A program made the position numbers and the translations under genes. The notes below the pieces were generated by a model. That model did no database searches. It was not told the DNA's origin and saw only the letters and a program-made list of their open reading frames with translations. Positions 46,025-57,688 of a stretch of DNA of 64,000 nucleotides are shown here, piece after piece (the first letter of the stretch is position 1; the number at the start of each line of letters is the position of its first letter). Location: NCBI GenBank assembly GCA_000827205.1, contig KN832561.1, positions 221,170 to 285,169 on the forward strand, written 5' to 3'. Source of the stretch: Plicaturopsis crispa FD-325 SS-3 (lineage: Eukaryota; Basidiomycota; Agaricomycetes; Amylocorticiales; Amylocorticiaceae).

Positions 46025-47830
46025 CTACAGCATTCCCTCTGCAAGGCGAGCCAGCGCCTTCGTACGCCACGGTATCTTTCGCGTAGCGCCCTGCCAAGGG
46101 AGGGCGTTTGCTCTCAGGCCGTGCACCTCCTCTCGGAGCTGCTGACGCAGCGCAGGGGACATCGTCATCATGACAAACGAAAGTTCTGTATCAAGTTGGG
46201 CAGAACGCGTATTTAGATTCGTCGATCCAAACAACGTGAGTGTCGGTGCCGCATCGGGAGTCGGAGACAGCCAGATTCCTTTCAGGAGATATAGCGGTAA
46301 GTTTCGGAGTAGGGCGGTCTGAATGGAAAGATATCACCTTTGGCATGATATGTCCAGCCATCCCTCTCCCACTCATTCAGCTCAACACCACAGGGCCGCC
46401 CGTTAATTATGGACATAGTGCGCCCGGCTGCGCCAACAGCCTCCATGAACTGTTGCTCTAGGATGGTATAACCACCAGGGATGTGTCCTGATAGGCCACC
46501 AGAGCCAAAGAATCCGTTTGCCTATAATACAATATGTCAAGGGGTGAAAACGAATGGGCAAACGAGAGCAACAGACTTTAGGACTGGCCGCTACAATCCG
46601 ACAGTCCACGGTAGAATCGATAATGAGACTTTGGTACGATTTGGAAAGGCCAAAATACCCGCTAGTGAGATCGACCAATGGGCCTGGCGTAGAAGAGGAC
46701 GGTGCATTCTCAGCCAGGTGCTTGAAAAGCAGTGTAAGGCACTCTTCTTCCTCGCGCACATTGAATTGTCCAGCTTGAATTATGGGGAAGATGACCGTGT
46801 CGTGACTGCCCTGTTCTTCCGAAAGAAGAGACAGCCGTGTGGATGCCTGGAAGTCCGTGAGGGCCTTTTCGGCCTTTCGTTGGAATTTATGCGGATTTGT
46901 TTGGGAATCGGGCCAGGACAAGTTGTACTCAGGAGACGAGGGCGTCGGGGCGAGTAGGTGATAGGAGAATGCAGAGATAGTTTGCATGAATTGAAAGCAG
47001 TATTCTGCCAAAGCAGGCTGAGTGAGGTGGATATATCGATCTTGCCGGTTCGTAAAATATGATTCGTTGAGATTCGCGCTGTCGAAAGAACAAAGACGCT
47101 CTCAGAAATATACCACAGCCAAGATTTGAGAGGACAGAGAGATATGCTCACCCGCTGATCATGACTTCGTCGTCGACACCGTACACTTTGGCGTGCCATG
47201 TGCCCCACCCTTCGTTGAGTCTTGGCGGAACAAGTTTGGCCATTATTCCGCTCAGTTTGGGGCTCCTGAAAAGAGATACATGCACTCGTGTTGGGTAGAT
47301 GCGCAGCAGTGGGGACAGCAAATGAGATGTAGAAGATGCTCCGGGTCGCGTGGAGCGATTTAAATCTAAAAGGAGGTGGACATGCAGAGTGGGGTTGCTT
47401 GCAAGAGAGATTTGCAGCGCATCTACCTACAGAATGTTCATGACTGTGCACTGGACATAGAGCGCGAAGGTACGGACCAGTTCATGTTCCTTGGAACCGA
47501 TATATAATGACGAGATGAATATCCGTTTGCGGGCGCGTCGTATCATGTCCTGAGCAAAACGCGTGTAGTCAGTGGCGCTGTACAGCCAATGAGACAAGTA
47601 CGAACAAGAAGACGTCTGTAGAATTCATCCGGACGCGACAAAATGTCGACGTCGCGGGATGCCATGGAAAAACATGGCTGTTTCTTGTTAAGTGATCTTG
47701 CAAACCCGCGAATGCTTGGGTGCACGGCCTCGTTGGATATGTTCCGGACAGGCGTCGCTCTGCGTGCTATCTTGCGGTGTAGATTGGCCGAAACCTCTCG
47801 TCGCAGATTATTTCGTGCGGTCGCAAGCAT
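46025..47830 (-). CDS. PGS1: CDP-diacylglycerol-glycerol-3-phosphate 3-phosphatidyltransferase
   Basis: Six exons on the minus strand: 47830-47606, 47549-47478, 47426-47152, 47078-46577, 46521-46338 and 46278-46025, 503 aa. Pgs1 makes phosphatidylglycerophosphate, the committed step to cardiolipin, at the inner mitochondrial membrane. The start at 47830 opens an Arg-rich, nearly acid-free presequence (MLATARNNLRREVSANLHRK). Conserved blocks are CFSMASRDVDILSRPDEFY, RRARKRIFISSLYIG and LLLDLNRSTRPG. The first phospholipase-D-type motif is HAKVYGVDDEVMISGANLN (His177, Lys179, Asp184). The second is YHAKGIWLS...GSTNLNTRS (His417, Lys419) and lacks the canonical Asp spacing, as I recall for this family. 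All exon phases agree. Confidence 0.93.
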
Positions 47831-48119
47831 GAAACGGAACAGCGGTAGGATATGTTTTCTGGACACAATTTGAACAAAGCGCGCTGCGCGACGTCTGCAG
47901 AAACTGCCACGAGGTGACTTCAGGGGTCTTCCGTAAATGGCCGCGCTCCCCTGACCGCCACAAAACACAACGACGCGCTGGGCCTTGCGCTGGGCCTTCA
48001 AGTTGACTCCAACTAGCTCCAACGTTTGTGGTCTCGGGACTGTGGTTCTACTTTGTATACTCATAACCGGCGAGGTCCTGTTCTCTCTTTATACCATCTG
48101 TTCACAACGCCCTGCTAGG

Positions 48120-49441
48120 ATCTGTCTTAGCATTTCTACCTTGAAGTCCACGCTGCTAGAACTCGACGGTTCACCAGTAACTTTGAAGACCCGGCTATGC
48201 ATCGATCTTTCGACGCCCACGGATCTAGCGTCGTGACGTGTCTTATAGTCGCGAGCGATCGTATCATATCAGCCTCAGACGACCACTCTATACACGTATA
48301 CTCTCCCCGCACTCCGGCGAGCTCGTAAGGGCACTGAATGGCCACAAGGGCGGAGTGTGGGCGATCGCTGTACACGATGACACCCTTGTGAGTGGCTCAA
48401 CAGATCGCACGGTTCGCACTTGGGATCTGGAAACGGGACTATGCACCCATGTATTTGTGGGCCATGCCAGCACTGTGCGCTGCATCGCTATCGTAGAGCC
48501 GGAGCTGGTAGACGTGGAAGATGAGACCGGTAGCAGGACACAGACCAAAATCCTCGAACGCCCATTGATTGTTAGCGGTAGCAGAGATGACTCTCTCCGG
48601 GTCTGGGATCTGCCGCTACCTGGAGAAACGCCATACATACCCAAGGTAGACGCACCCAGCGAGGAAGACCCGTCGCAGGTGAGCCTGTTCGCCCAGACGA
48701 AGCTTTCTTCAATATGCTAACGTCTACGGAAAGGAGGCTCAAAACAATCCGTATCATAAGTTTCATCTACAAGGACACACCGGACCTGTGCGCGCCCTCG
48801 CTGCTAAGGGGCGCATCGCAGTGTCCGGAAGTTACGACCATTTCCTCCGTGTCTGGGATATAGTTACTGGTAAATGCGAGCATGTCCTGGAAGGCCACAC
48901 CGAGAAAGGTAAGGTTCCTGCCTCTCCCCAAGAGAAAACATTTTCTGATCTATACATGGTCAACAGTGTATAACGTCGTGCTAGATCTAACGCGCGACCA
49001 AGTATACTCGGGGTCTATGGACCACACTGTCCGCGTGTGGAATCTCCAGACTGGTCAATGCCAGAACGTCCTTACAGGACATACCTCCCTCGTCGGCCTG
49101 CTTGGGATCTCTCCATCATATCTCGTGTCCGCTTCCGCCGACGCGACACTACGCGTCTGGAACCCAGACACCGGAGAACTGCGCCACACGCTAGCCGAGC
49201 ATGCGGGCGCGATCACCTGCTTCCAGCACGATGACTCCAAGGTAATCAGCGGGTCCTGCGAGAGTCTGAAGATATGGGATCTGCGTGACGGCACTGTAGT
49301 GCAAAACGTATGGACAGGAACCCAAGGAGTCTGGCAAGTGGCTTTCGATGGCAGATGGTGCGTCGCCGCGAGCAGTCGAGATAGTAACACGTCGATAGAC
49401 ATATGGGATCTCGGGGATGAGGGGGTCTTGCGTCTGCCGTA
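48120..49441 (+). pseudogene. Truncated second copy of the CDC4 WD40 region
   Basis: This stretch matches the neighbouring Cdc4 protein from just before its first WD40 repeat (ARTRRFTSNFEDPAMHRS against the Cdc4 RTRW region) to the last one, and includes both introns at the same positions (48,679-48,735 region and 48,908-48,967 region). It is therefore a DNA-level duplicate, not a retrocopy. The F-box, N-terminal region and acidic tail are missing, and the protein stops at GDEGVLRLP. In the first repeat, near 48,305-48,318, the frame changes: HSIHVYSP is followed by SGELVRALNGH in another frame, with no plausible intron. No upstream ATG opens the downstream frame. It is probably a pseudogene, unless the frame change is a sequence error. 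Repeats such as TVRTWDLETGLCTHVFVGH and TVRVWNLQTGQCQNVLTGH stay well preserved. Confidence 0.75.
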
Positions 49442-49671
49442 GACGGCTACGCCCGCTCTCGACCGAGCGGTGCCTGCTTAACGCGGAAAACGCAACGGTC
49501 GTCCCTCGACTCCCAGAGTCGCCGGAGAGATAGTATCATCGAAGCGCGGAGTTGAATAGGTGCATTACCAGCAATGACTGACGACCAGAGCGTGTAGGAT
49601 TAAGTATTCAGAATGTACGCATTTCTTGTAATTGATCTTGTCAACATTGTTATACAGTTCGGACTCTTCAT

Positions 49672-50552
49672 TTACTTGAGCATGAAGCCCCCATCGACTA
49701 CGGAGCTCGTGCCCGTCACAAACTCAGCCTTCATGAGATAGATATACGCCTCCGCTGTGTCAGCAGGCTCGCCGACTGTGTTGAGCACCGACTTCTCAGC
49801 CCACTGTGCTATAACCTTCTCCTGCACCTCCGCCGACCCAAACGAATTCCACAGCTCCGTGCGGATGGCACCAGGCTCGACGAGGTTCACCCGGATGGGG
49901 GCGAGGTCGACGGCGAGCCCGCGCGTGAGCGTCTGCAGGGCACCAGCGCCCGACGCGACCACGGACCAGTCTTTCGAAGGGCGGTACGCGGCGACGCCGC
50001 CCGTTAGGATGATGCTTCCGTGTGGGTTCAGGTGGGGGTGCGCAGTCTTGACGGCGGTGATCGCGCCCCACACGCGGACGTCGTACGCCTTCTTGAACTG
50101 CTCTACAGGGGTCGTGAGGAGAGCCCCGACCGCGAGGGAGTCTAGCAACGACCGAATGTATGATCAGCGTCGGTGTCTTGCTACGAGAACATACGACGTA
50201 CCTCCGGCGGTGTAGATGAGATGATCGAATGCGCCGATCTTGTCGAAGAAGGCCTTGACGGTGTCTTCGTCTAAGCTGCCCAGCGGATATCCTTCCACGG
50301 ACCCGCCTCCGGTGGCGGTCGAGGACTCAAGACGCTGGAGTGCATCCTTCACCTTCTGGGCATTCGAGGACGATATAACGACACGGGCTCCTAGCGAAAG
50401 GACTGCTTTCGCAACACCAAATCCGATGCCTAGAGATAGGAGTATCAGCTTTATGCAGTATGTCGTCTACATGACTGCAGCCGTGAATGACCTGAAGTGC
50501 CGCCAATAATGACGATCTTCTTGCCAAAGAGTTTGTCTTGGGTAGCAGCCAT
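49672..50552 (-). CDS. Atypical short-chain dehydrogenase/reductase (copy 1)
   Basis: Three exons on the minus strand, 50552-50492, 50429-50202 and 50141-49672, 252 aa. A Rossmann fold binds NAD(P): KKIVIIGGTSGIGFGVAKAV has the GxxxGxG loop. Further SDR landmarks are FDHLIYTAGG (the NNAG-like position), WGAITAVKTAHPHL and RGLAVDLAPIRVNLVEPGAI. The usual active-site YxxxK, which precedes the ALxxLTRxLA helix directly, is not there; the aligned residues are VVASGAG. A YRPSK sequence occurs about nine residues earlier. This resembles the SDR subgroup with a displaced or missing catalytic Tyr, so the activity is uncertain. It forms a tandem pair with the gene upstream, with identical intron positions. 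Confidence 0.85.
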
Positions 50553-50825
50553 GTCAATATTGATGAGAAAGAGAGGGCTTGGGAATGAGCACTCATAGCC
50601 TGACAGGCGACGTATTTATATGTAAATTTCCTATCTTCGACCCACACTACATACCGATCTCGCGCTCCTTGACCCACGTCCCTCGCCGTACTTTCGACTT
50701 CGTCTGCTGATCCAGAAACCTTCCTAGCAGAACAGTTTACTCAGCAGGCTATCCTCGGAAGGATGGATTACCAAGGTAGATGCACTTACGGGAATTTCCT
50801 TGGGAACGGGAACGGCGCCGCGACC

Positions 50826-51694
50826 CTACACAAGAATGAGCCCCCCGTCGACGACCGTAGAGGTCCCCGTCGCGAACTCGGCCCTCATGAAGTACAAATA
50901 TGCCTCCGCCATATCCTCGGCCTCACCCACTCTCTTTACGAGCGCCTTCTCCGCAAACGCCTCGTACATCTTCGCCTGCGCGTCCGCGTCGAGCTGCGCA
51001 TCCCACATCTCGGTGCGCGTCATGCCGGGCACCACAAGGTTGACGCGAACGGGCGCGAGATCGACGGCGAGCCCGCGGGTGAGCGTCTCGAGCGCGCCCA
51101 TCCCGGCTGCGATGACCGACCAGTTTTTCGCGGGTCGGTAGGCGGAGACGCCGGCGGTCAGGGTGATGCTCCCCTGGGCGTTCAGATAGGGATGGGCTGC
51201 TTTGACGGCAGATATAGCGCCCCAGATGCGGACGTCGAAGGCTTGCTTCAGCCGGTCTATAGACGTCTCAAGGAGCGGCAAGATAGCTGGCGCGTCTATG
51301 GTGATCATTATGAATGTCAGGTGCTGGGGTGCGACAGTGTAAAAATCTAACGAACCTCCGGCCGTATAGACAAGATGGTCGAATGACCCGACTTTCTTGA
51401 AGAAGGCAGCCATGTTGACTTCGTCCAAGCCCTCTAGCTGAAGGCCCTGGACCTGACCGTTCACCGCGCCAGCTTGGAGCCGTGCAACGGCGCTCTCGAT
51501 CCTTCCCTTATTCGACGAAGACACGACGACGTGAGCACCAACAGCCAGGACAGCCTTGGCTACTCCAAATCCCATTCCTGGAACATGATGATTCATGAGC
51601 TGGTTCTGTGGCAGGATGGCGAAGTTTACTTACCGGAGGAAGCGCCAATTACGACGACTTTCTTTCCGAATAACTTGTCCTTGTGGTCGGTCAT
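50826..51694 (-). CDS. Atypical short-chain dehydrogenase/reductase (copy 2)
   Basis: Three exons on the minus strand, 51694-51634, 51577-51356 and 51295-50826, about 250 aa. Splice sites fall at the same codons as in copy 1: after the Ser of the cofactor loop, and after YTAGG. Landmarks are GASSGMGFGVAKAVL, FDHLVYTAGG, WGAISAVKAAHPYL, YRPAKNWSVIAAGMGALETL and RGLAVDLAPVRVNLVVPGMT. As in copy 1, the aligned YxxxK positions are occupied by small residues (IAAGM) and a YRPAK lies upstream. The two proteins look moderately diverged (more than half identical by eye), so the duplication is not recent. The substrate is unknown. The intergenic gap to copy 1 is 273 bp. Confidence 0.85.
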
Positions 51695-52182
51695 ATTGTT
51701 GGATTTATGCAAGATTGTACTGTAGGGTCGAGTTCACTGTGTTCAGCGCACATTGCCCTAGAGTTTAGTGTGCAGCTTATATAGCAGCGCGCTGGGGGGT
51801 CAGTCAGGACACATATTCTGAATATACGGTTGGTCAGAGTCAAGTTGAACATTATGAAGCATGAGGCGTACTTACAGAAATTCAGCAGTCGGGGTTGCCG
51901 TGCGCTGTCAGTACTGGATGTTGCGCTGATAAAACAGAGTAAGGATGTGAGAACCTGACACTGGAGGACCTGACACTGCCAGTAAAGCAGAAGCCATGGA
52001 CCGACGGTGTCAGGTCAACCATGCTTCCTGGAACGGCCGCAAACCCCTGTTGCTTCCGACCACCACAGTCTCCGCTTGTCCTCCTTTCCTGTCGTTTGGC
52101 ACGGCACATCCCTCTTTCTTATTCTTCTGCTGGAGTCTCTCATATAGCCCCTTGTCTGGGCATACATACCGAGCTGGGCGCC
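51695..52182. promoter_or_regulatory. Divergent promoter region SDR copy 2 / RING membrane protein
   Basis: These 488 bp lie between two oppositely oriented start codons. A short direct repeat (GAACCTGACACTG and GGACCTGACACTG, about 51,951-51,977) is followed by GTGTCAGGT near 52,009. No factor is assigned. Confidence 0.35.
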
Positions 52183-54587
52183 ATGAGCCGGTCATGGTGG
52201 CAAACGCCTTCAGTGGCAGCCATAAATGCTTCCGCGCCCGCCGCCACCGCTTACAACTTCTCGATAAATCTGACGTCGATATTCTCTCTGCCGTCGCGAT
52301 TCATGGCGCGCATGCATACGATTGACGAGATCATTCATCTTGACGCTGCCCAGCGTAGGAGCGAGTGGCAGCAGGCCAACGCGCTTGAGCCATCCACACC
52401 ATCTCCATCCAACTTCGCGCCCTTACCAGGTCCATGGGGATTCATGACGTCGGGCTATCTACTTGGGCTGATCATCATGGTGAGCAGTGCAAGGGAATAT
52501 TACATGGGCGCGTACTTATTCGTCGATGCAGGCTGTCGTGTGCAATCGCATACAGAACATAGTCTCGCCCTCCAGGAACCCATTTCGATACCGCTTAGCT
52601 CGTCAAGGCCGCTCTCGGATGTCCATTGCTCGTGCGCTATGGTTCTCTGTATTCCCTCTAGATCTATCTTCGACGACCTGCCGAATCATGCTTCGTATCC
52701 CGACGCTCTATTTTCTGGGCAAGGTTCTGTTCCTCTGGTCTGTCGTACTGCTGCAGGTGTCTGGATTTCTGTCGTCGGAAGGCTCTGGGTGGCTACAAAC
52801 TGCGACCAGCTACGTCGCCGAACTCGAGATGGAGGATATATGTTGGCGGACTTTTGGCGCAGTGTGCGGTGCCATCATCGTAGACGGGTTCAATCACGGA
52901 CTGGAAGGAGCATCGGCGAATGTCACACCATTTAATCTAGTCCGTTCATATTGTCGAATAACATCTTTTGCCATGTTAATTTGGATCTTTACTCCAGTTC
53001 GGATACGCGTTCATGCTACACATTTATTCGTCGCCGATGACCCACGCCAATAAAGGCCAAGGAATGGCTTCTCGACCAGACAAGCACGTCGTCGTGACAA
53101 TATTATTGCCGCTGTTGCAGGTCTGTATTATCATGTAGAATGGAGCAATTCTGACACTGATCTTTGCATAGCTGACTGTTATGCATTTTCTCGGAGTAAA
53201 ACAACGCTGGTCTCGGCAGCGCCTCATTCCAAGCGCAATCATAGGGCTCACAGCGCTTACACATTTCCACACCGTCGTTTGGTTTTCAAAATCATCGTAC
53301 CCGCTCCTGAACTACATGCCATGCATATTCGAGACCTCGCTACTCCTCATCACCCTCATCACCATCAGCCTGAACGCCCTAACGCAGGTGCTGCTCGAGG
53401 GCGCGGTGACGCGCCCGCTCTTCGGTCACCAGGCGACGCTCCTGCCCAAGCTCGACGAGGACTTCTCCGTGGTGCTCATCCGGCTGGGCACGGCGAGCCT
53501 GGAGGCCACGAGCGTCGCCGGGCTGGGGAACGAGGTCGGCGGCGTTTCCGCGGCCGCACCTGCGGACGAGGCGAGCCGCCTGCAGGTGCAGTACGGCACC
53601 GTCGAGATTTCGCATGCGGGCGTCAGCGCGATCTCGCCCGCGACGGAGTGGCGCGGCAGGCGCAAGCGCGCGCGCAGGGGATTCGGGAACGAGATCCGCG
53701 ACGTAAAGACGACGGCGGTGCACGAGAACGCGGGCGAGCTGTGGATCGACTATGTGTGGTATAGGGAGCTCACGAGGCTGGGGGCGGAGATGGTGCAGTT
53801 TGCGAAGGGCGTGTGGCGGCTGCTCAGATATGGTCCTCGGTCGCGGAGGCCGGCGGCGACCCCTGAGGAGAGTAGGGAACCCCAGCCCGAGCGCGATGCT
53901 GCGGGGCCTGTTAGGCAGGAAGACCCCCAAGTCTACGAGCGGTTTCTGCGCGGGGACAACGTCAGTGATGACGACACCGAGTTTGACCCGTCTGGGTCGT
54001 CCCCGGATGGGAGCGGAATGCCCTCTGGCTCAGACACGGACGAGGACATCGAAGACGACGACGAGGGCGAAGCCATGGGCCTGTACACTGATCTGTCTAC
54101 GGCAACCCCAGCTTCGGCGCCGCTATTGTTGGCGCACATGACGGATTCGTCTACGTCTCCGCTCACGCGACGCCGGTACTCGCAGCTCGTCGCGCATCCG
54201 TTGGGCGGGGATGATCCTGCACGCATGGAGACGCTTGACGTTCAGCGGAAACGTGCGGAGGAGGAGGATCAGGCCAGCCTGGACAGTCGACTCAACTGTG
54301 TCATTTGTACGGCGGAGCCCAGGCAAATTATTTGCTGGCCATGTCGGTCAGTTTATTAATCATTCCGATTTTTTTTTCGCTTTCTTTACTGACGGTGCAT
54401 ATCGTTGACAGTTGTCTTGCACTTTGTGACGATTGTCGGGAGAACTTGGCGTCGCGCTCCTCTGCGGCCAAACACGCGTGTCCCTGCTGTCGTCGAAGGT
54501 ATGAATACCGTTCATCCAGTGCCCACACATCTCTAACCTTGTTATTTTCCCAGCGTCGAGGGCTACTCGCGGATTTTCATTCCTTAG
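52183..54587 (+). CDS. Multi-pass membrane RING E3 ubiquitin ligase, Asi1/Asi3-like
   Basis: Six exons: 52183-52479, 52532-52939, 52998-53120, 53172-54346, 54412-54498 and 54554-54587, 707 aa. The N-terminal part has about six hydrophobic segments (SGYLLGLIIM, YFLGKVLFLWSVVLLQVSGF, WRTFGAVCGAIIV, VVVTILLPLLQLTVMHFLG, IPSAIIGLTALTHFHTVVWF, ETSLLLITLITISLNAL). A long polar, acidic region follows (SGSDTDEDIEDDDEGE). The extreme C terminus is a C3HC4 RING, CVICTAEPRQIICWPCRCLA then CDDCRENL and CPCCRR, ending YSRIFIP. Many membrane segments plus a RING at the very end is the layout of yeast Asi1/Asi3, inner-nuclear-membrane ligases for protein quality control. The match rests on architecture and the tail motif, so a distant homologue with another location is possible. 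Confidence 0.8.
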
Positions 54588-57500
54588 CCGCCCATAACTA
54601 TACGCCTGTACCTTTAAATTCATATCAATCAATCCAAAGTGTTTTACAATCCAAGATTTCCCAGACGGAATCGCGAGTTGCACATCCTGCTACCCCAGGA
54701 TCTGCGCCCAACCCTACGCCCACATTACATTGCACAGGACTGATCGCGCTATGTAATCTAGAAAAAGAGGAGATAACGCCTCTATGTTCTATGTTCGGTG
54801 CTTCGAGAACGCGCACCATAAAAGGGCAACCCCAAGGTAAATAAAGTGCCCGGCGGAGCACCAGCGTCCTCGAGTACGGTCTTCGCGCGCAGGCGCTCCG
54901 CGTACGGCGGTCATATGCCCCCGGTCCCCGAAGACGCAAGACGCAATCGCATCACGAACGGGAAAGCCTATCAAAGGGTCGTGGCTCGAGGTGATTTACG
55001 GTATCCGCGAAGCACGACGGTGCCCATGTATGGCCGTCGCGCATCGGACTTGGGGGCTCAGAACGCAGAACGCAGGAAGAACGCAGAACGTAGAACACAG
55101 TTGGGATTCTCATGCTGTTAGCAGTTATCGCATTCTCATGCTGCACCGTCCCGGGCACCAAGGAGCAAGAACGTGCGGCTAATGGGCCTAGTACTGCAGC
55201 TGGCCCGCGAGTCCGAGACCTCTAAAGGAAGGGGGATGCCATACATAAGTACCCTGCTGATAGCATACTGCATCGTTGGTTTCTCGAAGGCGCCGAGAAG
55301 GGGATGCAGTTTTCACGTGTCCGTGACATACGGAAACTTTCTTTGCAGGGAAAGGGAAGTGTCCGATTGGGCTGGAAAGGGGCATAAGAGAGCGCTCAGG
55401 TGAGGGAGGTTAAATATGGGGACGACGAACGTACCGTGCAGCATGCACACCGGGGCTGTGGACGGTACACCTGCGTCTTGAGTGCGAGTTGTGCAAGGGT
55501 GGAAGGTCGTACTGCGCGCCCCCGGATCATCGCTGACGTCGAACGGAACTGCTCGTCAATGAACTGGTGCCGTACCGACTACCCCAGTTGTTCCGTGAGC
55601 ACTGGAAAGAACAGCAAGTAGCACCGAGAAGCACAGCGAACGGATAGGCCCGTGGACATGGCGAGAAGGTGCTGGCAGGTATTCGACGCCTCGGAGCAGG
55701 GCCGCACCCAGGCGAGTCGGCTCGACCGACTCGCCTGCCTCGAGTACAGCGAAGACGCGAAAACAAAGTAACGCACCCTTGCTCCGGTAACGTTGAAGAC
55801 GCCTTTTCCAGAAGTCCGACGAGAGGGAGATGGGGGGAGATGGGGGTGCGGATATGCTTCCTAGTGTCCTCGAGCACGTCCTCGAGGGGGTGTTGGCGGA
55901 GCAGTGTCGTGATCAGCGTTGGCAGCCGCGAGCAGAACCTGGCGGTGGGCGCATCCCGGGCGAATAGAACGACTTACTGCAATTTTTTCCGCCGATATGG
56001 GTCGGGGGAAGGTGTGCAGTACGTTTTAGATGTTAGACGCCCATCACCGCTGTTCTGTGGTTGGGCACTGGGCGCAAGAAGGAGGTGTTGCACGATCTCC
56101 AAGTCCGTAGTCCGTCGCAGCAGCGGCCCGATACCGATACCGTTTCTCCACAGAATATAGAATATTCTGACGGGACGGAGAGTGCGTATGTTACTAGTAT
56201 GTACACGTCTCCACTAGATCAACGCTGATCAATCCCGCAGAACTATTTGTGCGCACCGAGTAAAAATAGAGCGACGCACCACTGGGACTGCTCGCACCAC
56301 AGTGACATACTTGCGATTCCCTATTATCTTTAGACCGAAATTTACGTCCAATTCATCCACTGTGAAAGCAAAGAAAGAGACAAGGCCAAGCCACGACGAA
56401 AGCACGCAAAGAGCTCATTATCACCCCAATCGGGACACCACAGCCACCCATAGGCGTTGTTTGGCTCCCAACCTCGAAGCCAAACAACCATCGTCCATTA
56501 TTGCCCATTATTGCGCACGTGCAGGACAATTACGCTTACGCGATCACCTCGACCGAAAACGCCGCCACAAAAAAACGGACGAAAAAAACGGAGAAAAAAA
56601 TGGATCCGACGGTCCACGGATTAGCGATTCCGTGTGCGGCGTGCGTGTTATTTTTTCATTGGGTTGTGGGCACTGGGCATATGTACCGAGTGTATTCAGC
56701 ATATGCGCATGCCATGCTGAGTGAGGCGGCTGGCTGGCCCGGCATAATAGCTGTGCGTCGTGTGGGCCCCCAGATGCCAATCCGATGAAATCAATATCGG
56801 GAGTGCGGAGGAGTGCGGTCAGTCGGGAATCGGGCGGGATACGCTGACGAATTATCCGTGGACCGTCAGTGTCGTGTTACAAAGAGTTGGTCTCAGTCAG
56901 ACGGGAAGGAGTCACTAGTCAGATCTACAGACGATTGCAAAGAGTCAGACAGAGGCCGTCCAACGCCGGTGGCACTGGCAGCTGATTCAAGTTTTTCGAG
57001 AGTATTCTTGTGTCGTGGCGTCTGAGTCACTGCGCACGCACGGAACGGCATAGTGCAGTCGCAGCACTGACGCTGCGGACACCACATCCGAGTCAGGGGT
57101 CAACCGGTCATACATGACGCACGGGTACAGTACCGCAGGCAAACCGCAGGAGTATGTATTATTGGATTTTGGAGAGGAGTATCGCTATTGGAGCCACTCA
57201 GGAGACACGAATACTTACTTTCGCAGGGTAACTCAGGATTATAGGCTTACTACACGCGGGAGCCCGATATGAGTGAGAACGACGTTGCAATGTATTGCGT
57301 TCTATTCGAGCACAGGTGTGGGAGTAACGATGCTCCGTGGTGCATGGTTGTACAGCTGGAATAACACGATATGTAATGTGTACTGGTACTGTAATGAGGG
57401 GTGAGCAGACTGGATAGAAGAGGCCAGGCGATGGATGAGTACGGACGGAATGGGGGGTTATGGAAGCGGAAAGCACAATGAGTTGTTGTTGTTGTTAGGA

Positions 57501-57688
57501 GTCAGGAAGGAAGATAGGAAATAGGGAGAGGGAAGGTGGGAAGGCACTGCTGTTGAATTTGTGTGCGTGCTGGAACGAAGAAGTATAATGATATAATATG
57601 TATAGAAACACGAAAAAAACGAAACTCGAAAGCAATGTTGAATCAAATCGAGAGCGATGTTGAATCTTCCTGATAACACGCCAAGCAA
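54588..57688. other. 3.1-kb gene-free spacer
   Basis: No gene was recognised on either strand. A short tandem array of GCAGAAC-like units occurs at about 55,059-55,098, and A-rich tracts lie near 56,570-56,600. The right end carries the 3' UTR of the cyclin gene. Confidence 0.4.

Noticed and set aside
47831-48064. GGQGSAAIYG motif upstream of PGS1, recalling starter-transacyltransferase domains of polyketide synthases
   Set aside because: Only a few residues match, nothing follows in the same frame except the PGS1 presequence, and the segment sits in the PGS1 upstream region.
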